Assembly: GCA_007128555.1 (NCBI GenBank)
Contig: SKXF01000008.1
Span: 1-9,103 of the forward strand
Reading direction: 5' to 3'
Length of the DNA: 9,103 nucleotides
Origin: Clostridia bacterium
Lineage (GTDB): Bacteria > Bacillota_E > SLMV01 > PUMD01
The stretch's first letter is position 1; each line of letters begins with the position of its first letter. The notes beneath the pieces were generated by a model. That model worked only from the letters and a program-made list of their open reading frames with translations, had not been told where the DNA came from and searched no databases. Shown here in pieces: positions 1 through 6,627 of the stretch. The position numbers and the translations under genes are program-made.

Positions 1-1
1 G

Positions 2-322
2 CCCGAGCGAAATGAGCCATTCAACCGGGCCAACATGGTCCAGCAGTGGCTTTACGGCTTCATCCTGTACTTCGTGTCCCTTCCTGTCCTGGCCCTGCAA
101 ATCTATAGCATCTACAATCCCGAGAAAGCCTACCTGTTGTTCCGCAGGAACCTGAAATACCGAGGGGACGTGCAGCTGAGCGAATTCTACCTGGATCTGT
201 CCCGGTACGGTTCGGTCTTCGGGCTGGTCATGTACTCGCTGATTGTCATCCTGACCGGATACGGTATCGTGTTAGTGCTTGCCCTTGCGTCGCTGGCACT
301 GCTTTACAGGGCCTGGTCCTAG
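2..322 (+). CDS. Small two-helix membrane protein, DUF6199-like, 5' end probably outside the window
   Basis: The reading frame is open from base 2 to the TAG at 320-322. The first possible start inside the window is ATG at 35, but no Shine-Dalgarno sequence precedes it, so the true start is probably upstream of the window; from ATG 35 the product would be 95 residues. Counting from that ATG, a hydrophobic segment at about residues 5-24 is followed by a polar stretch (NPEKAYLLFRRNLKYRG, then a conserved-looking LSRYGSVFGL). A second hydrophobic region lies at about residues 58-92, ending in RAWS. The pattern of helix, N/SPE..., basic patch, LSR.G, helix resembles the small membrane proteins grouped as DUF6199, whose function is unknown. 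That family call is from memory of the pattern. A cytoplasmic-membrane location is inferred; no function can be assigned. A GC-rich hairpin follows the stop. Confidence 0.6.
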   Translation, partial: PERNEPFNRANMVQQWLYGFILYFVSLPVLALQIYSIYNPEKAYLLFRRNLKYRGDVQLSEFYLDLSRYGSVFGLVMYSLIVILTGYGIVLVLALASLALLYRAWS

Positions 323-323
323 T

Positions 324-341
324 CTGGGGGCAGGACCCCAG
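324..341 (+). terminator. GC-rich hairpin right after a stop codon, possible weak terminator
   Basis: CTGGGG (324-329) pairs perfectly with CCCCAG (336-341) around a 6-base loop, one base after the TAG of the membrane protein gene. There is no run of T after it, so it is not a classical intrinsic terminator. It could stop transcription weakly or protect the 3' end of the message. Confidence 0.3.
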
Positions 342-1069
342 GACACACACGTCACTTGGGGGACCGGTACTGTGTTGCACAAAGGTCATTTCAGAAATCT
401 TCAACAGGGAGTCCGTTCATGATTGCGTGCCTGCATGGCCCTGAAGAACACCTCGAAGGTGATGCCCGAGCAATGACCCGCTGCTGTTAGAATGCGCCCT
501 GGCCAGGAGCCTGTCCTGGAAATGCCGGTTCTGAGTGACCCCATTGCATCTGGCATCGTCCTCATTCAACAGGTAGGGATCATCAACGGTGTGGTAATGT
601 CCTGTACGTAACGATTCAGATGTGCTTCCACGGGCGATTTCCGGCTCGGGTGCGGGAGACGGATGCTCGGGCGCCGCCCTGCCATATCCCGTGACCTCCA
701 TCTTTACCTGGAGGATCGTCGGGTAGAGGGGGTGCCGTCGAAGGGGCGGAGTATCCGGGGATGTCGCTGCAGCCGTGCCTTCTGTGGTGCAGGATTCGAT
801 TGACGGGAGGGCTGCGACCTTCGCAGGAGCCCCCTCTCACCCATGGGGATGACCGAGGCGATGCGATCCGCCCCTCGGGGGGCTGCCCGGCCGCAGTAGA
901 TCCCGATAGGACGGCGATCTGGCCGGTGTCGGGCTCACCCGGCCCATCGTACATGGTGGGGGCTGTGACCAAAACCCTGCCCCTGAGGAGGGCTCCTCCG
1001 GAGCACACAACCCATAGGCATTCCCTGAGGTCCACCGGGTGATCCCGGTCGAACGGAGCCCCGGGCTAC

Positions 1070-1149
1070 CCTGCAATGAAGGGCACCGGGGGTGACGGCT
1101 TCCATTCCGTCAAACGCCACCCCTGACTGAGTAATCATGTCATTGCAGG
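1070..1149. repeat. 80-base nested inverted repeat
   Basis: A perfect 10-base inverted repeat, CCTGCAATGA (1070-1079) and TCATTGCAGG (1140-1149), encloses a second perfect hairpin, TGACGG (1093-1098) and CCGTCA (1107-1112), with an 8-base loop. A GGGG/CCCC pairing (1089-1092 with 1120-1123) can extend the inner stem across a bulge. The hairpin ACCGGG/CCCGGT at 1034-1049 lies just upstream. The element ends about 127 bases before the start of the secreted-protein gene, so it could be a leader RNA structure, a small RNA or a miniature mobile element. Confidence 0.5.
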
Positions 1150-1276
1150 CAGACTGCAGTAACAGGAACTGGCGCCTACAAGATGGGGTACTTCTTCGAG
1201 ACGGCGGAGCCCCATGGGAGTGATGGAAGAATCACCGGGAACACTATAGCCATCACCAGGACAGGGGGTGAAGGAT

Positions 1277-1936
1277 ATGAAACGGTGCCTTTGGATTATG
1301 TTGATCCTGGGATTTGTGATCCTGGGCGCAGAACCCGCCGCCGCCCATCAAGTGCGCCTTGTCGATGGCCATGACACCACGGTGAAGCGTCCCGACATAT
1401 CCCAGGCCTTCTACGCCGTCCTGGACGGAAGTCCCCACACCTACAGCATCCACACCCAGGAGGAACTCCTGGTGTATGTAGGTCTTCTGGTGCCGGACCT
1501 TCCTGCGATTGAGAAGGGTTTCTCAGTAGAGGTATTCTCCGACGGCCCCGGCGAGGGATCGCCCCTCCTCCGGCTCGACGGCGAAAGCAGTACCTGGAGC
1601 CCTTTCTTTGAGCCCTTTGCCGGAGATCGATACTGGAAGGGTCCGGAGGCGGAGACGACCGTCTCGCCAGGCTCGTATACGGTCCGCGTCTCCGGGGTCA
1701 ACAACCGGGGCAAGTACGTGCTGGCCATTGGCAAGGAAGAGGCTTTCTCCCTATCGGATATCGTGCACACTGTTCGGGTTCTGCCAGCCCTCAAGAGAGA
1801 TTTCTTCGACAAGAGCCCCCTCACGGCCTATATCAACCTGGTGGGTTTGTTCATGTTCCTTGTCCTCTCTGGTTTCGTGGGGCTCGGATTCGGCCTCCTG
1901 TACGGAGTACGCTGGATCCAGCGCTCCCAGGGTTAG
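1277..1936 (+). CDS. Secreted, C-terminally membrane-anchored protein of unknown function
   Basis: The product is 219 residues from ATG 1277, which is preceded by AGGGGGTG (1263-1270) at good spacing; an alternative GTG start at 1268 would itself lie in that binding site. Residues 1-23 form a signal peptide (basic MKR, hydrophobic core, cleavage likely after AEPAAA). Residues 24-180 are an extracytoplasmic domain with many short beta-type segments, including SQAFYAVLDG, FFEPF..DRYW, PGSYTVRVSG and GKYVLAIG. Residues about 185-211 are a single membrane helix, followed by a short basic tail (RWIQRSQG). The arrangement of a secreted beta domain with a PG.Y.V.V..... G.YVLAIG motif recalls pre-peptidase (PPC)-like folds, but no enzyme motif is visible. 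The protein probably sits on the outer face of the cytoplasmic membrane. It faces the racemase gene tail to tail and appears to be transcribed alone. No function is assigned. Confidence 0.8.
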   Translation: MKRCLWIMLILGFVILGAEPAAAHQVRLVDGHDTTVKRPDISQAFYAVLDGSPHTYSIHTQEELLVYVGLLVPDLPAIEKGFSVEVFSDGPGEGSPLLRLDGESSTWSPFFEPFAGDRYWKGPEAETTVSPGSYTVRVSGVNNRGKYVLAIGKEEAFSLSDIVHTVRVLPALKRDFFDKSPLTAYINLVGLFMFLVLSGFVGLGFGLLYGVRWIQRSQG

Positions 1937-2105
1937 TGGGCTTCGCCAGAAAATCGCTTGCCGCAGGCCCGTGTTGATGCCCCGGGACGTCCGCTGGTTG
2001 CGTCATCGCTTAAGAGGGCCACGAGCCAATGCGTTGAATTGATGGAAACGAGGGCCGGGACGCAGCACCCTTCCCATCAGGGCCCAGGGCCACAGAGAAA
2101 GGGAC

Positions 2106-2813
2106 CTATTTTAGGGCCGCCCGGACAGCTGCCATGGCGTGAATGGCCGTCGTGTCGAGACGAACGACGTCTAGATCCCCTTCCCTGATCAACAGGGGGA
2201 GTTCCGTGCACCCGAGAATCACTCCCTCTGCTCCCTTCTCAACGAGCCGCGAGATAACTCCCCTGACCGCCTCCCGGGACGACTCGCTGGTGATTCCCTG
2301 GCAGAGCTCCTGGTAGATCGTGTCATGCACCAACGTTCGACCGTCCTCGTCTGGGACCAGCACCTCCAGGCGATGTCGGTCGGTGAGTCGTTTTCTGTAG
2401 AATGCCTCCTCCATGGTAAACCGGGTGCCCAGGAGCGCCACCTTGTTGATGCCGCATCTCCTGCATGCCTCGGCCGTCGCATCGGCAATGTGTATTAAGG
2501 GCACAGAGATCTTTCTCTGCACCTCGGGAGCCACTTTGTGCATGGTATTGGTGGCGATCAGCATGAGATCCGCCCCGGCTCGCTCCAGGTTGCAGGCCAC
2601 TTCGCTGAGGGCCTCTCCCATCTGATCCCACTGGTGGGCTTGCTGCATCGCCTCGATTTCGGCAAAGTCAAAGGAGTACAGGAGCAGTTTTGCTGAGTGG
2701 AGATCTCCAAGCTCTGCCCGAACGTACCTGTTCATGAGCCGGTAATACTCGGCAGTAGACTCCCAGCTCATGCCGCCGATCACGCCTATGGTCTTCATCG
2801 TCCTGCCTGACAT
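2106..2813 (-). CDS. Aspartate/glutamate racemase family protein (YgeA/RacX-like)
   Basis: This is a cytoplasmic, cofactor-independent amino acid racemase of the Asp/Glu/hydantoin racemase family, 235 residues. The N-terminus has the family start MKTIGVIGGMSWEST. The first catalytic motif is IATNTMHK, with Thr at the position where many relatives have Cys. The second is VILGCTELPLL, with the catalytic Cys. Counted from the second Met (residue 6), these are Thr83 and Cys197, the same pair and numbering known for the E. coli YgeA L-aspartate/glutamate racemase. The start at 2813 has a good site (GGGAGGG, 7 bases upstream); Met6 at 2798 also has a weaker site (AGGACG), so the true N-terminus may be five residues shorter. 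Racemases of this kind supply D-amino acids for the wall or for signalling, or recycle them; the substrate here is inferred to be acidic L-amino acids. It appears to be a single-gene unit. Confidence 0.93.
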   Translation of the reverse strand: MSGRTMKTIGVIGGMSWESTAEYYRLMNRYVRAELGDLHSAKLLLYSFDFAEIEAMQQAHQWDQMGEALSEVACNLERAGADLMLIATNTMHKVAPEVQRKISVPLIHIADATAEACRRCGINKVALLGTRFTMEEAFYRKRLTDRHRLEVLVPDEDGRTLVHDTIYQELCQGITSESSREAVRGVISRLVEKGAEGVILGCTELPLLIREGDLDVVRLDTTAIHAMAAVRAALK

Positions 2814-3255
2814 ATGCGATCCCTCCCTGGGGTAGTGGTCTCGATAGAAACGTAGTGTCTGATTCCCCCACGTGACCTTATTATCCCATGTCCTTCATTT
2901 CCGTGTCCTTTCCCTGCGTTCCTTCCACTGGGCGGGGCACGCGGAGACGTGTTACGTCATTGATCATGCTGGCGTTGTGGGAGCGAGGTCGAAGTCGTTC
3001 CCATAAAGACACATCGTCCCCTCACACGAAGGCAGGATGCCTGAAGCTATCCCACACCACCGTTGAAACCGAAGGCCTCTTCCCGTTGACGGGGGGATGC
3101 CGGATCATGCCCGGGCTGTTCCCACGCTTACACGTCGCTCTTTGACCGGTCACCTTCTCTGGTCGGTCAGCCCACGGGCATAGATTTTGGATTCGGGGTA
3201 AACCTAATGCCCACGTCGACCCATGACGCAGGTAAGAAGAACTGGGGTGTGATGG
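2814..3255. other. Intergenic region between divergent genes
   Basis: These 442 bases separate the leftward racemase gene from the rightward DUF1614-like gene and should hold promoters for both. A GATAAT hexamer in GGGATAATAAGG (minus strand, near 2875-2886) is a possible -10 for the racemase, but its -35 is poor. A short hairpin, CCCG-TTGA-CGGG, lies at 3082-3093. A perfect palindrome lies at 3143-3152 and is listed separately. A plus-strand open frame at 2888-3145 has no ribosome binding site and no recognisable composition, and is not called. Confidence 0.5.
3142..3169. promoter_or_regulatory. Palindrome TGACCGGTCA plus extra half-site, candidate repressor operator
   Basis: TGACCGGTCA at 3143-3152 is a perfect 10-base palindrome, and a further half-site, CGGTCA, lies at 3164-3169. 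GACCGG-type palindromes are common binding sites of TetR-family repressors. The site lies about 90 bases upstream of the DUF1614-like gene and just before an AT-rich TAGATTTT (3181-3188), a possible -10. Which regulator would bind is unknown; the TetR gene in this window has a different sequence around its own promoter. Confidence 0.4.
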
Positions 3256-3858
3256 ATGTACTTCGGAGGGATCCTGTTAATCGTTACGGTAGCATTGATC
3301 TATCTTGGCTTCGCTCAACGCGCCCTCGACCGCCTGCGCCTGAGCGACCGGGCGGCCCTGGGCTTCATCGCGGCGATCCTGCTGGGAGGCTTTCTGCCGG
3401 ACATACCCGTGGGCGGCAATATCAGTGTCAACATAGGCGGCGGCATTGTGCCATTGGTCCTGGCGGGATACCTGTGGAGTCGGGCCGAGTCCCACGAGAT
3501 CGTCCGCTCAGTGGTCGCGGTGCTCGTTGCTGCAGCGGCCGTATACGCCCTGATGAAGGTGCTGCCCACCGAACCCACGTACGCGTGGTTCCTGGATCCC
3601 CTGTATGCTGCGGCCCTGGTCGCAGGGGTGGTCGGATACATTGCTGGAAGAAGTCGACGAGGAGCATTCCTGGCCGGGAGTCTCGCCATCATCATCAACG
3701 ACCTTGCCAGCCAGGTGGAAAACTACATGGCAGGCGTAGCTCCTGCAACAGTGATCGGCGGTGCCGGCATGTTCGATGCAGTGATCATCGCTGGGCTGCT
3801 GGCCCTGGGTCTGGCTGAGGTCATGGGTGAGACTCTTGAGCGTGTCAGCAGGAGGTGA
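3256..3858 (+). CDS. DUF1614-like polytopic membrane protein
   Basis: This is a 200-residue, very hydrophobic protein with about seven membrane segments (about residues 2-20, 33-50, 57-75, 84-102, 113-130, 136-150 and 165-190). The region RLSDRAALGFIAAILLGGFLP followed by ISVNIGGGIVPLVLAGYLW matches the DUF1614 pattern of Bacillota membrane proteins, in which a small-residue helix is followed by a conserved N-G-G...P helix entry. A second Asn/Asp pair (IIINDLASQ, about 146-153) falls between helices. The function of the family is unknown. The start ATG at 3256 has only a weak site (GGGGTG, 3244-3249), and a stop lies in frame at 3250-3252, so no upstream start is possible. The stop TGA overlaps the ribosome binding site of the SpoIIP gene, so the two are almost certainly co-transcribed and translationally coupled. 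That suggests a role linked to the cell envelope or spore formation. Confidence 0.85.
   Translation: MYFGGILLIVTVALIYLGFAQRALDRLRLSDRAALGFIAAILLGGFLPDIPVGGNISVNIGGGIVPLVLAGYLWSRAESHEIVRSVVAVLVAAAAVYALMKVLPTEPTYAWFLDPLYAAALVAGVVGYIAGRSRRGAFLAGSLAIIINDLASQVENYMAGVAPATVIGGAGMFDAVIIAGLLALGLAEVMGETLERVSRR
3850..3858 (+). promoter_or_regulatory. Perfect Shine-Dalgarno site overlapping the upstream stop codon
   Basis: AGGAGGTGA matches the anti-Shine-Dalgarno sequence fully and contains the last codons and TGA stop of the DUF1614-like gene. It serves GTG 3862 (6 bases from GGAGG) or ATG 3865 (9 bases); both starts fit. The overlap points to translational coupling. Confidence 0.85.
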
Positions 3859-3861
3859 CGT

Positions 3862-5103
3862 GTGATGAGTCGAGACATTCAGAGTAACACGTGGCGGTGG
3901 GTTAATAAATCAATGACCAGAACGAGATACGCCGGGATCCTGTGCGCACTTTTCGTAGGGCTCGTCTTCATGTTGGCCCTGGCCACAGCTCCAGCACACA
4001 GTCTTTCGCCAGAGGACATTGGGCTTGAACCGTTTCCGGAGCACACCCCCATGGATTGCGCCGTGGACGGTTACTACACCATGAAGGACATCGACACCGA
4101 GGCGGTCATCCTCCTGACGGCGAGACGCCTTTTTCCCGGAAACGAGTATATTGACCAGCACAACATCCTCTACCGGGTGGAAGACGTGGAGGAGGGTGTG
4201 GGCTGGGCCCGGCAGCTGGGTGAGGTGCAGCTGTCAGATCCGCCCGAGGACGCCCAGGTCCTCCGATCAGCCCTCCAGGGTTCCCTGGCCGCAGTAGGTG
4301 AGGGAGCCCAGGATGATGAGCAGGAGCGTCAGATCACGGTGGCAATCTACCATTCCCACGGGGCAGAATCGTATGTGCCCTCGGACGGTGAAGAGTTTAT
4401 CGAGGAGGGTGGCGGCATCCTCATCGTCGGTGAGCGGCTAGCTGACGCCCTCGAAGAAATGGGTGTCAACGTACTCTTCTCAAGGGAAACGCATGTGCCG
4501 CACGATGCCGGCGCCTATCACCGATCGAGGAGGACCGTCGAGGAACTCATGAAGCAGGGTGCAGATGTTTTCGTGGATGTGCACCGGGATGCGGTCCCGG
4601 CCCATACTTATAAGACGGAAATCAACGGAGACACGGTCGTCCAGTTGCAGTTTGTCGTGGGACAGCAGAACCCAAACTCCGCAGCCATCAGGGAGTTCGC
4701 TGAGAGCATGAAGGCCAAGGTAGACCAGCGCTATCCAGGACTGGTCAAGGGGATCTTCATGGCCCGCGGAAACTACAACCAGGACATGTTTCCCATGGCC
4801 CTGTTGATCGAGGTGGGTACCCACGAGACAACCCGGGAAGGTGCAGAAGAAGCAGTCGCCATGTATGCAGAATCGGTTCGCAACTACTTCCTCGGTCCCC
4901 CGGAGGCCGCTGCGGGCGAGGAAGGGGCCGACCTGCAGCGGACGGCGGGAAGAAGCATCCTATGGGTCGTACTCCTCGCTCTGATCGCAGTCGCTGTCTA
5001 CCTGGTGATCAGCACCCGCGACCTTGAGGAGTTGAAAGCCAAGGTGGCGAGATTCTTCCGAGGGGAGTTCCTGGATCTGACCGGCAGGCGCAAAGATGAG
5101 TGA
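3862..5103 (+). CDS. spoIIP: Stage II sporulation protein P (SpoIIP), variant with C-terminal membrane anchor
   Basis: This is a peptidoglycan hydrolase of the SpoIIP family, which with SpoIID and SpoIIM thins septal wall and drives engulfment in spore formers; known SpoIIP has amidase and endopeptidase activity. The length is 413 residues. An N-terminal membrane segment (about 23-43) is followed by a linker and the catalytic domain (about 157-345). Its motifs are YHSHGAESYVPSDGE (His164/166, Glu169), VGERLADALEEMGVNVLFSRETH, DVHRDA (His241), FVVGQQNPN, YNQDMFPMALLIEVGTHE (Glu317) and the NT-like TTREGAEEA. The His and Glu residues are those expected to bind zinc or act in catalysis. A second hydrophobic helix at 365-384 is followed by a basic cytoplasmic tail ending GRRKDE; the B. 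subtilis protein has only the N-terminal anchor. It is coupled to the upstream DUF1614-like gene. The start could be GTG 3862 or ATG 3865. Confidence 0.95.
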   Translation: MMSRDIQSNTWRWVNKSMTRTRYAGILCALFVGLVFMLALATAPAHSLSPEDIGLEPFPEHTPMDCAVDGYYTMKDIDTEAVILLTARRLFPGNEYIDQHNILYRVEDVEEGVGWARQLGEVQLSDPPEDAQVLRSALQGSLAAVGEGAQDDEQERQITVAIYHSHGAESYVPSDGEEFIEEGGGILIVGERLADALEEMGVNVLFSRETHVPHDAGAYHRSRRTVEELMKQGADVFVDVHRDAVPAHTYKTEINGDTVVQLQFVVGQQNPNSAAIREFAESMKAKVDQRYPGLVKGIFMARGNYNQDMFPMALLIEVGTHETTREGAEEAVAMYAESVRNYFLGPPEAAAGEEGADLQRTAGRSILWVVLLALIAVAVYLVISTRDLEELKAKVARFFRGEFLDLTGRRKDE

Positions 5104-5427
5104 TCTGTCCAGGGGGACGGTAAAAGAACTCGGTTAACCCGCCCTCCGCTGTATCCTATCCATCCAGCCTCCGGCTGTGCAGCGTGGCATAAAGGGCCGC
5201 GAAGATCTTCGGTGCTCGCCGGATCCGTGACCACGCGGGCCGAGGGTAATCCTGATCAACAAGTAATCTGTCCCCGATTTTATCCTCCATCTGACCACCG
5301 ATGAGTCTGAACGCGCCAAAGCATCGCTCCCGAGAACGGGTGAAGCGTAGGCATGTCCGGTGTGCCTGCTGAATACAGCTGGCTGAGGTATCGGATCTTC
5401 ATGTTCTGGTGGATGGAGGTACCATAA
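5104..5427. other. Intergenic gap with mobile-repeat remnant
   Basis: These 324 bases separate spoIIP from the YibE/F gene and hold no convincing gene. They include a sequence typical of REP/IS200-associated repeats (5262-5281, listed separately). A minus-strand frame through the region reads KSGTDYLLI at the repeat, a peptide that arises when such repeats are translated, and is not a gene. No T-tailed terminator was found, so read-through from spoIIP into the YibE/F gene is possible. Confidence 0.5.
5262..5281 (-). repeat. Remnant of a REP-like repeat linked to IS200/RAYT transposases
   Basis: On the minus strand this reads AAATCGGGGACAGATTACT, a motif I recall next to IS200-like or REP-associated tyrosine transposase genes in diverse bacteria. 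A near copy of its end, AGTGATCTGTCC (5099-5110), spans the spoIIP stop codon and matches AGTAATCTGTCC (5262-5273) in 11 of 12 bases in the same orientation. No transposase is present. The assignment rests on recall and needs a genome-wide count. Confidence 0.45.
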
Positions 5428-6372
5428 ATGGTCAGGCATCTCGCCCTCCTGCTGGTCGTGGTCGGTCTCATTATTCCCGGACAAGGGGCGTATTCAACCG
5501 GTGTATGTCTGGACAAGTCCTCACTAAGCAACCTTGAGCTCCAGGAGGGCGGTTCTCCGCGTTTCCCTGACATCGCTGCCGATGCACAGGCTCAGACCTC
5601 GCGAGGTGCTGTAAGAGAACGCTCTCTTCTTCTCCTGCTCCTATCGTTTGCTGCGTTGACTGTTGTCGTGGGAGGCAAACAGGGCATCAAGACCCTACTT
5701 GCCGTCACGGTTACAGGTGCAGTTGTTGTCTGGGTCCTGCTTCCGGCCCTGTTGGCGGGCCATGAACCCATCGTCACAACGGTCACGGTGGCGGCCCTGG
5801 TCACCGTCGTGGCGATGACGTGTACCGCAGGTGCATCGATCAAGACACTGGCAGCGATCATTGGGACAACCGGCGGGGTCGTTGCTGCGGGTGTGCTGGC
5901 AGTCGTGGCCAGTAATGCCGCGCAGCTCGTTGTCCTCGACCTGGATGAAATGCAGATGTTGGCCCAACTGCCCGCTGGTATCGAGTTGGATTATGAAGGG
6001 GTGCTGTTCGCCGGGATGATCATCGGCGCCCTGGGAGCCGTGATGGATGTCGGGATGTCCATCACCTCGGCCGTGGCAGAGTTGAAGAGAGTTAACCCCA
6101 GGCTCGGCGCTGTTCAGCTGATGGGGTCAGGGATGAACGTGGGTAGAGATATCATGAGCACCATGGCCAACACACTGATACTGGCTTACACGGGAGGTGC
6201 TCTTCCCCTCTTCCTTCTGCTCATGGCCTACGGGACGTCCCCTCGAAGAATGATCACCGTGGAGGCGATCACCGTTGAGATCATCCGCATGATGGCGGGC
6301 AGTGTCGGGTTGATCCTGTGCATTCCGTTAACCGCCTTCGTAGCGGGTATTCTACTGGGGTCCAGGCGCTGA
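5428..6372 (+). CDS. YibE/F family multi-pass membrane protein, short N-terminal domain
   Basis: The 314-residue product starts at ATG 5428, 8 bases after GGAGG (5415-5419). Residues 1-22 are a signal peptide or first helix. About 40 polar residues follow outside the membrane, and then the conserved YibE/F membrane core begins near residue 66. Helices lie at about 66-83, 88-110, 114-135, 139-162, 192-215, 247-268 and 288-311. The family hallmarks are clear: GKQGIKTLLAV, GTTGGVVAAGVL, FAGMIIGALGAVMDVGMSI (195-212), SGMNVGRDIMSTMANTLIL (234-252) and a C-terminal VEIIRMMAGSVGLILCIPLTA. Typical members have a longer N-terminal extracytoplasmic domain before the core; here it is largely missing. 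The biochemical role is unknown; the name comes from Lactococcus and E. coli loci. Its position after spoIIP suggests a shared envelope function, and transport through the membrane is a plausible guess. Confidence 0.93.
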   Translation: MVRHLALLLVVVGLIIPGQGAYSTGVCLDKSSLSNLELQEGGSPRFPDIAADAQAQTSRGAVRERSLLLLLLSFAALTVVVGGKQGIKTLLAVTVTGAVVVWVLLPALLAGHEPIVTTVTVAALVTVVAMTCTAGASIKTLAAIIGTTGGVVAAGVLAVVASNAAQLVVLDLDEMQMLAQLPAGIELDYEGVLFAGMIIGALGAVMDVGMSITSAVAELKRVNPRLGAVQLMGSGMNVGRDIMSTMANTLILAYTGGALPLFLLLMAYGTSPRRMITVEAITVEIIRMMAGSVGLILCIPLTAFVAGILLGSRR

Positions 6373-6601
6373 TAGCCGTGATCAGGTCATAGCATCCTTT
6401 GCGCAAGCACCACCCGCCTGTGCACCTCACTTTCACTGCGAACTTGCAGGTAGCAGGTTCAACAGGTGACCGTCCAGCCTGTACTCGCGGTGGTATGTTC
6501 ACGTATCTTCCAGGTCGAGCCTGTTGTAGATGGGGCCGATGGGAGATACCGCGACATCTACCGGTCTCCAGAGGCCTTGTAGGAGGCCCTCGTACGGTGG
6601 T

Positions 6602-6627
6602 CAGGTGATGGCGGAGGTCATCACCTG
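6602..6627. repeat. Perfect 9-base-pair hairpin
   Basis: CAGGTGATG (6602-6610) and CATCACCTG (6619-6627) are perfect inverted repeats around an 8-base loop; a G-T pair can extend the stem by one. No T run follows on either strand. The hairpin covers the last codons of the possible minus-strand gene remnant, where it could act as a factor-dependent transcription end. Confidence 0.4.

Larger units (their letters stand above)
323..1276. other. Long gene-free region with scattered hairpins, possibly decayed sequence
   Basis: No convincing gene was found on either strand in about 950 bases. The open frames present (for example 417-701 and 616-1035 on the minus strand, 761-1042 on the plus strand) are rich in Arg, Pro, Gly and Ser, overlap each other, and lack ribosome binding sites, as expected of chance frames in GC-rich DNA. 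Several short perfect inverted repeats occur, among them 985-998 (GAGGA / TCCTC), 1034-1049 (ACCGGG / CCCGGT, loop TGAT) and 1070-1149. The octamer GGAGCCCC occurs three times, near 828, 1055 and 1206. No known riboswitch or housekeeping RNA signature was recognised. The stretch could be decayed genes or the remains of a mobile element. Confidence 0.5.

Noticed and set aside
417..701. Minus-strand open frame of 94 codons
   Set aside because: It has no ribosome binding site, its composition is typical of chance frames in GC-rich DNA, and no family is recognised.
616..1035. Minus-strand open frame of 139 codons
   Set aside because: It is rich in Gly, Pro, Arg and Ser, starts at a GTG without a Shine-Dalgarno site, and overlaps other chance frames and hairpins.
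323..1276. Search for tRNA, RNase P, tmRNA, T-box or known riboswitches
   Set aside because: No T-loop, conserved core or aptamer consensus was found by eye; the hairpins do not match a known RNA family.
2888..3145. Plus-strand open frame of 85 codons between the divergent genes
   Set aside because: It has no ribosome binding site and no protein-like pattern, and it runs across the promoter region of the racemase and into the palindrome.
3207..3818. Plus-strand open frame of 203 codons overlapping the DUF1614-like gene
   Set aside because: It is a shifted frame of the membrane protein gene, with the Arg/Gly/Pro-rich composition of a shadow frame.
5134..5484. Minus-strand open frame of 116 codons across the gap before the YibE/F gene
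   Set aside because: It overlaps the true YibE/F start and the REP-like repeat; its KSGTDYLLI segment is a translation of that repeat.
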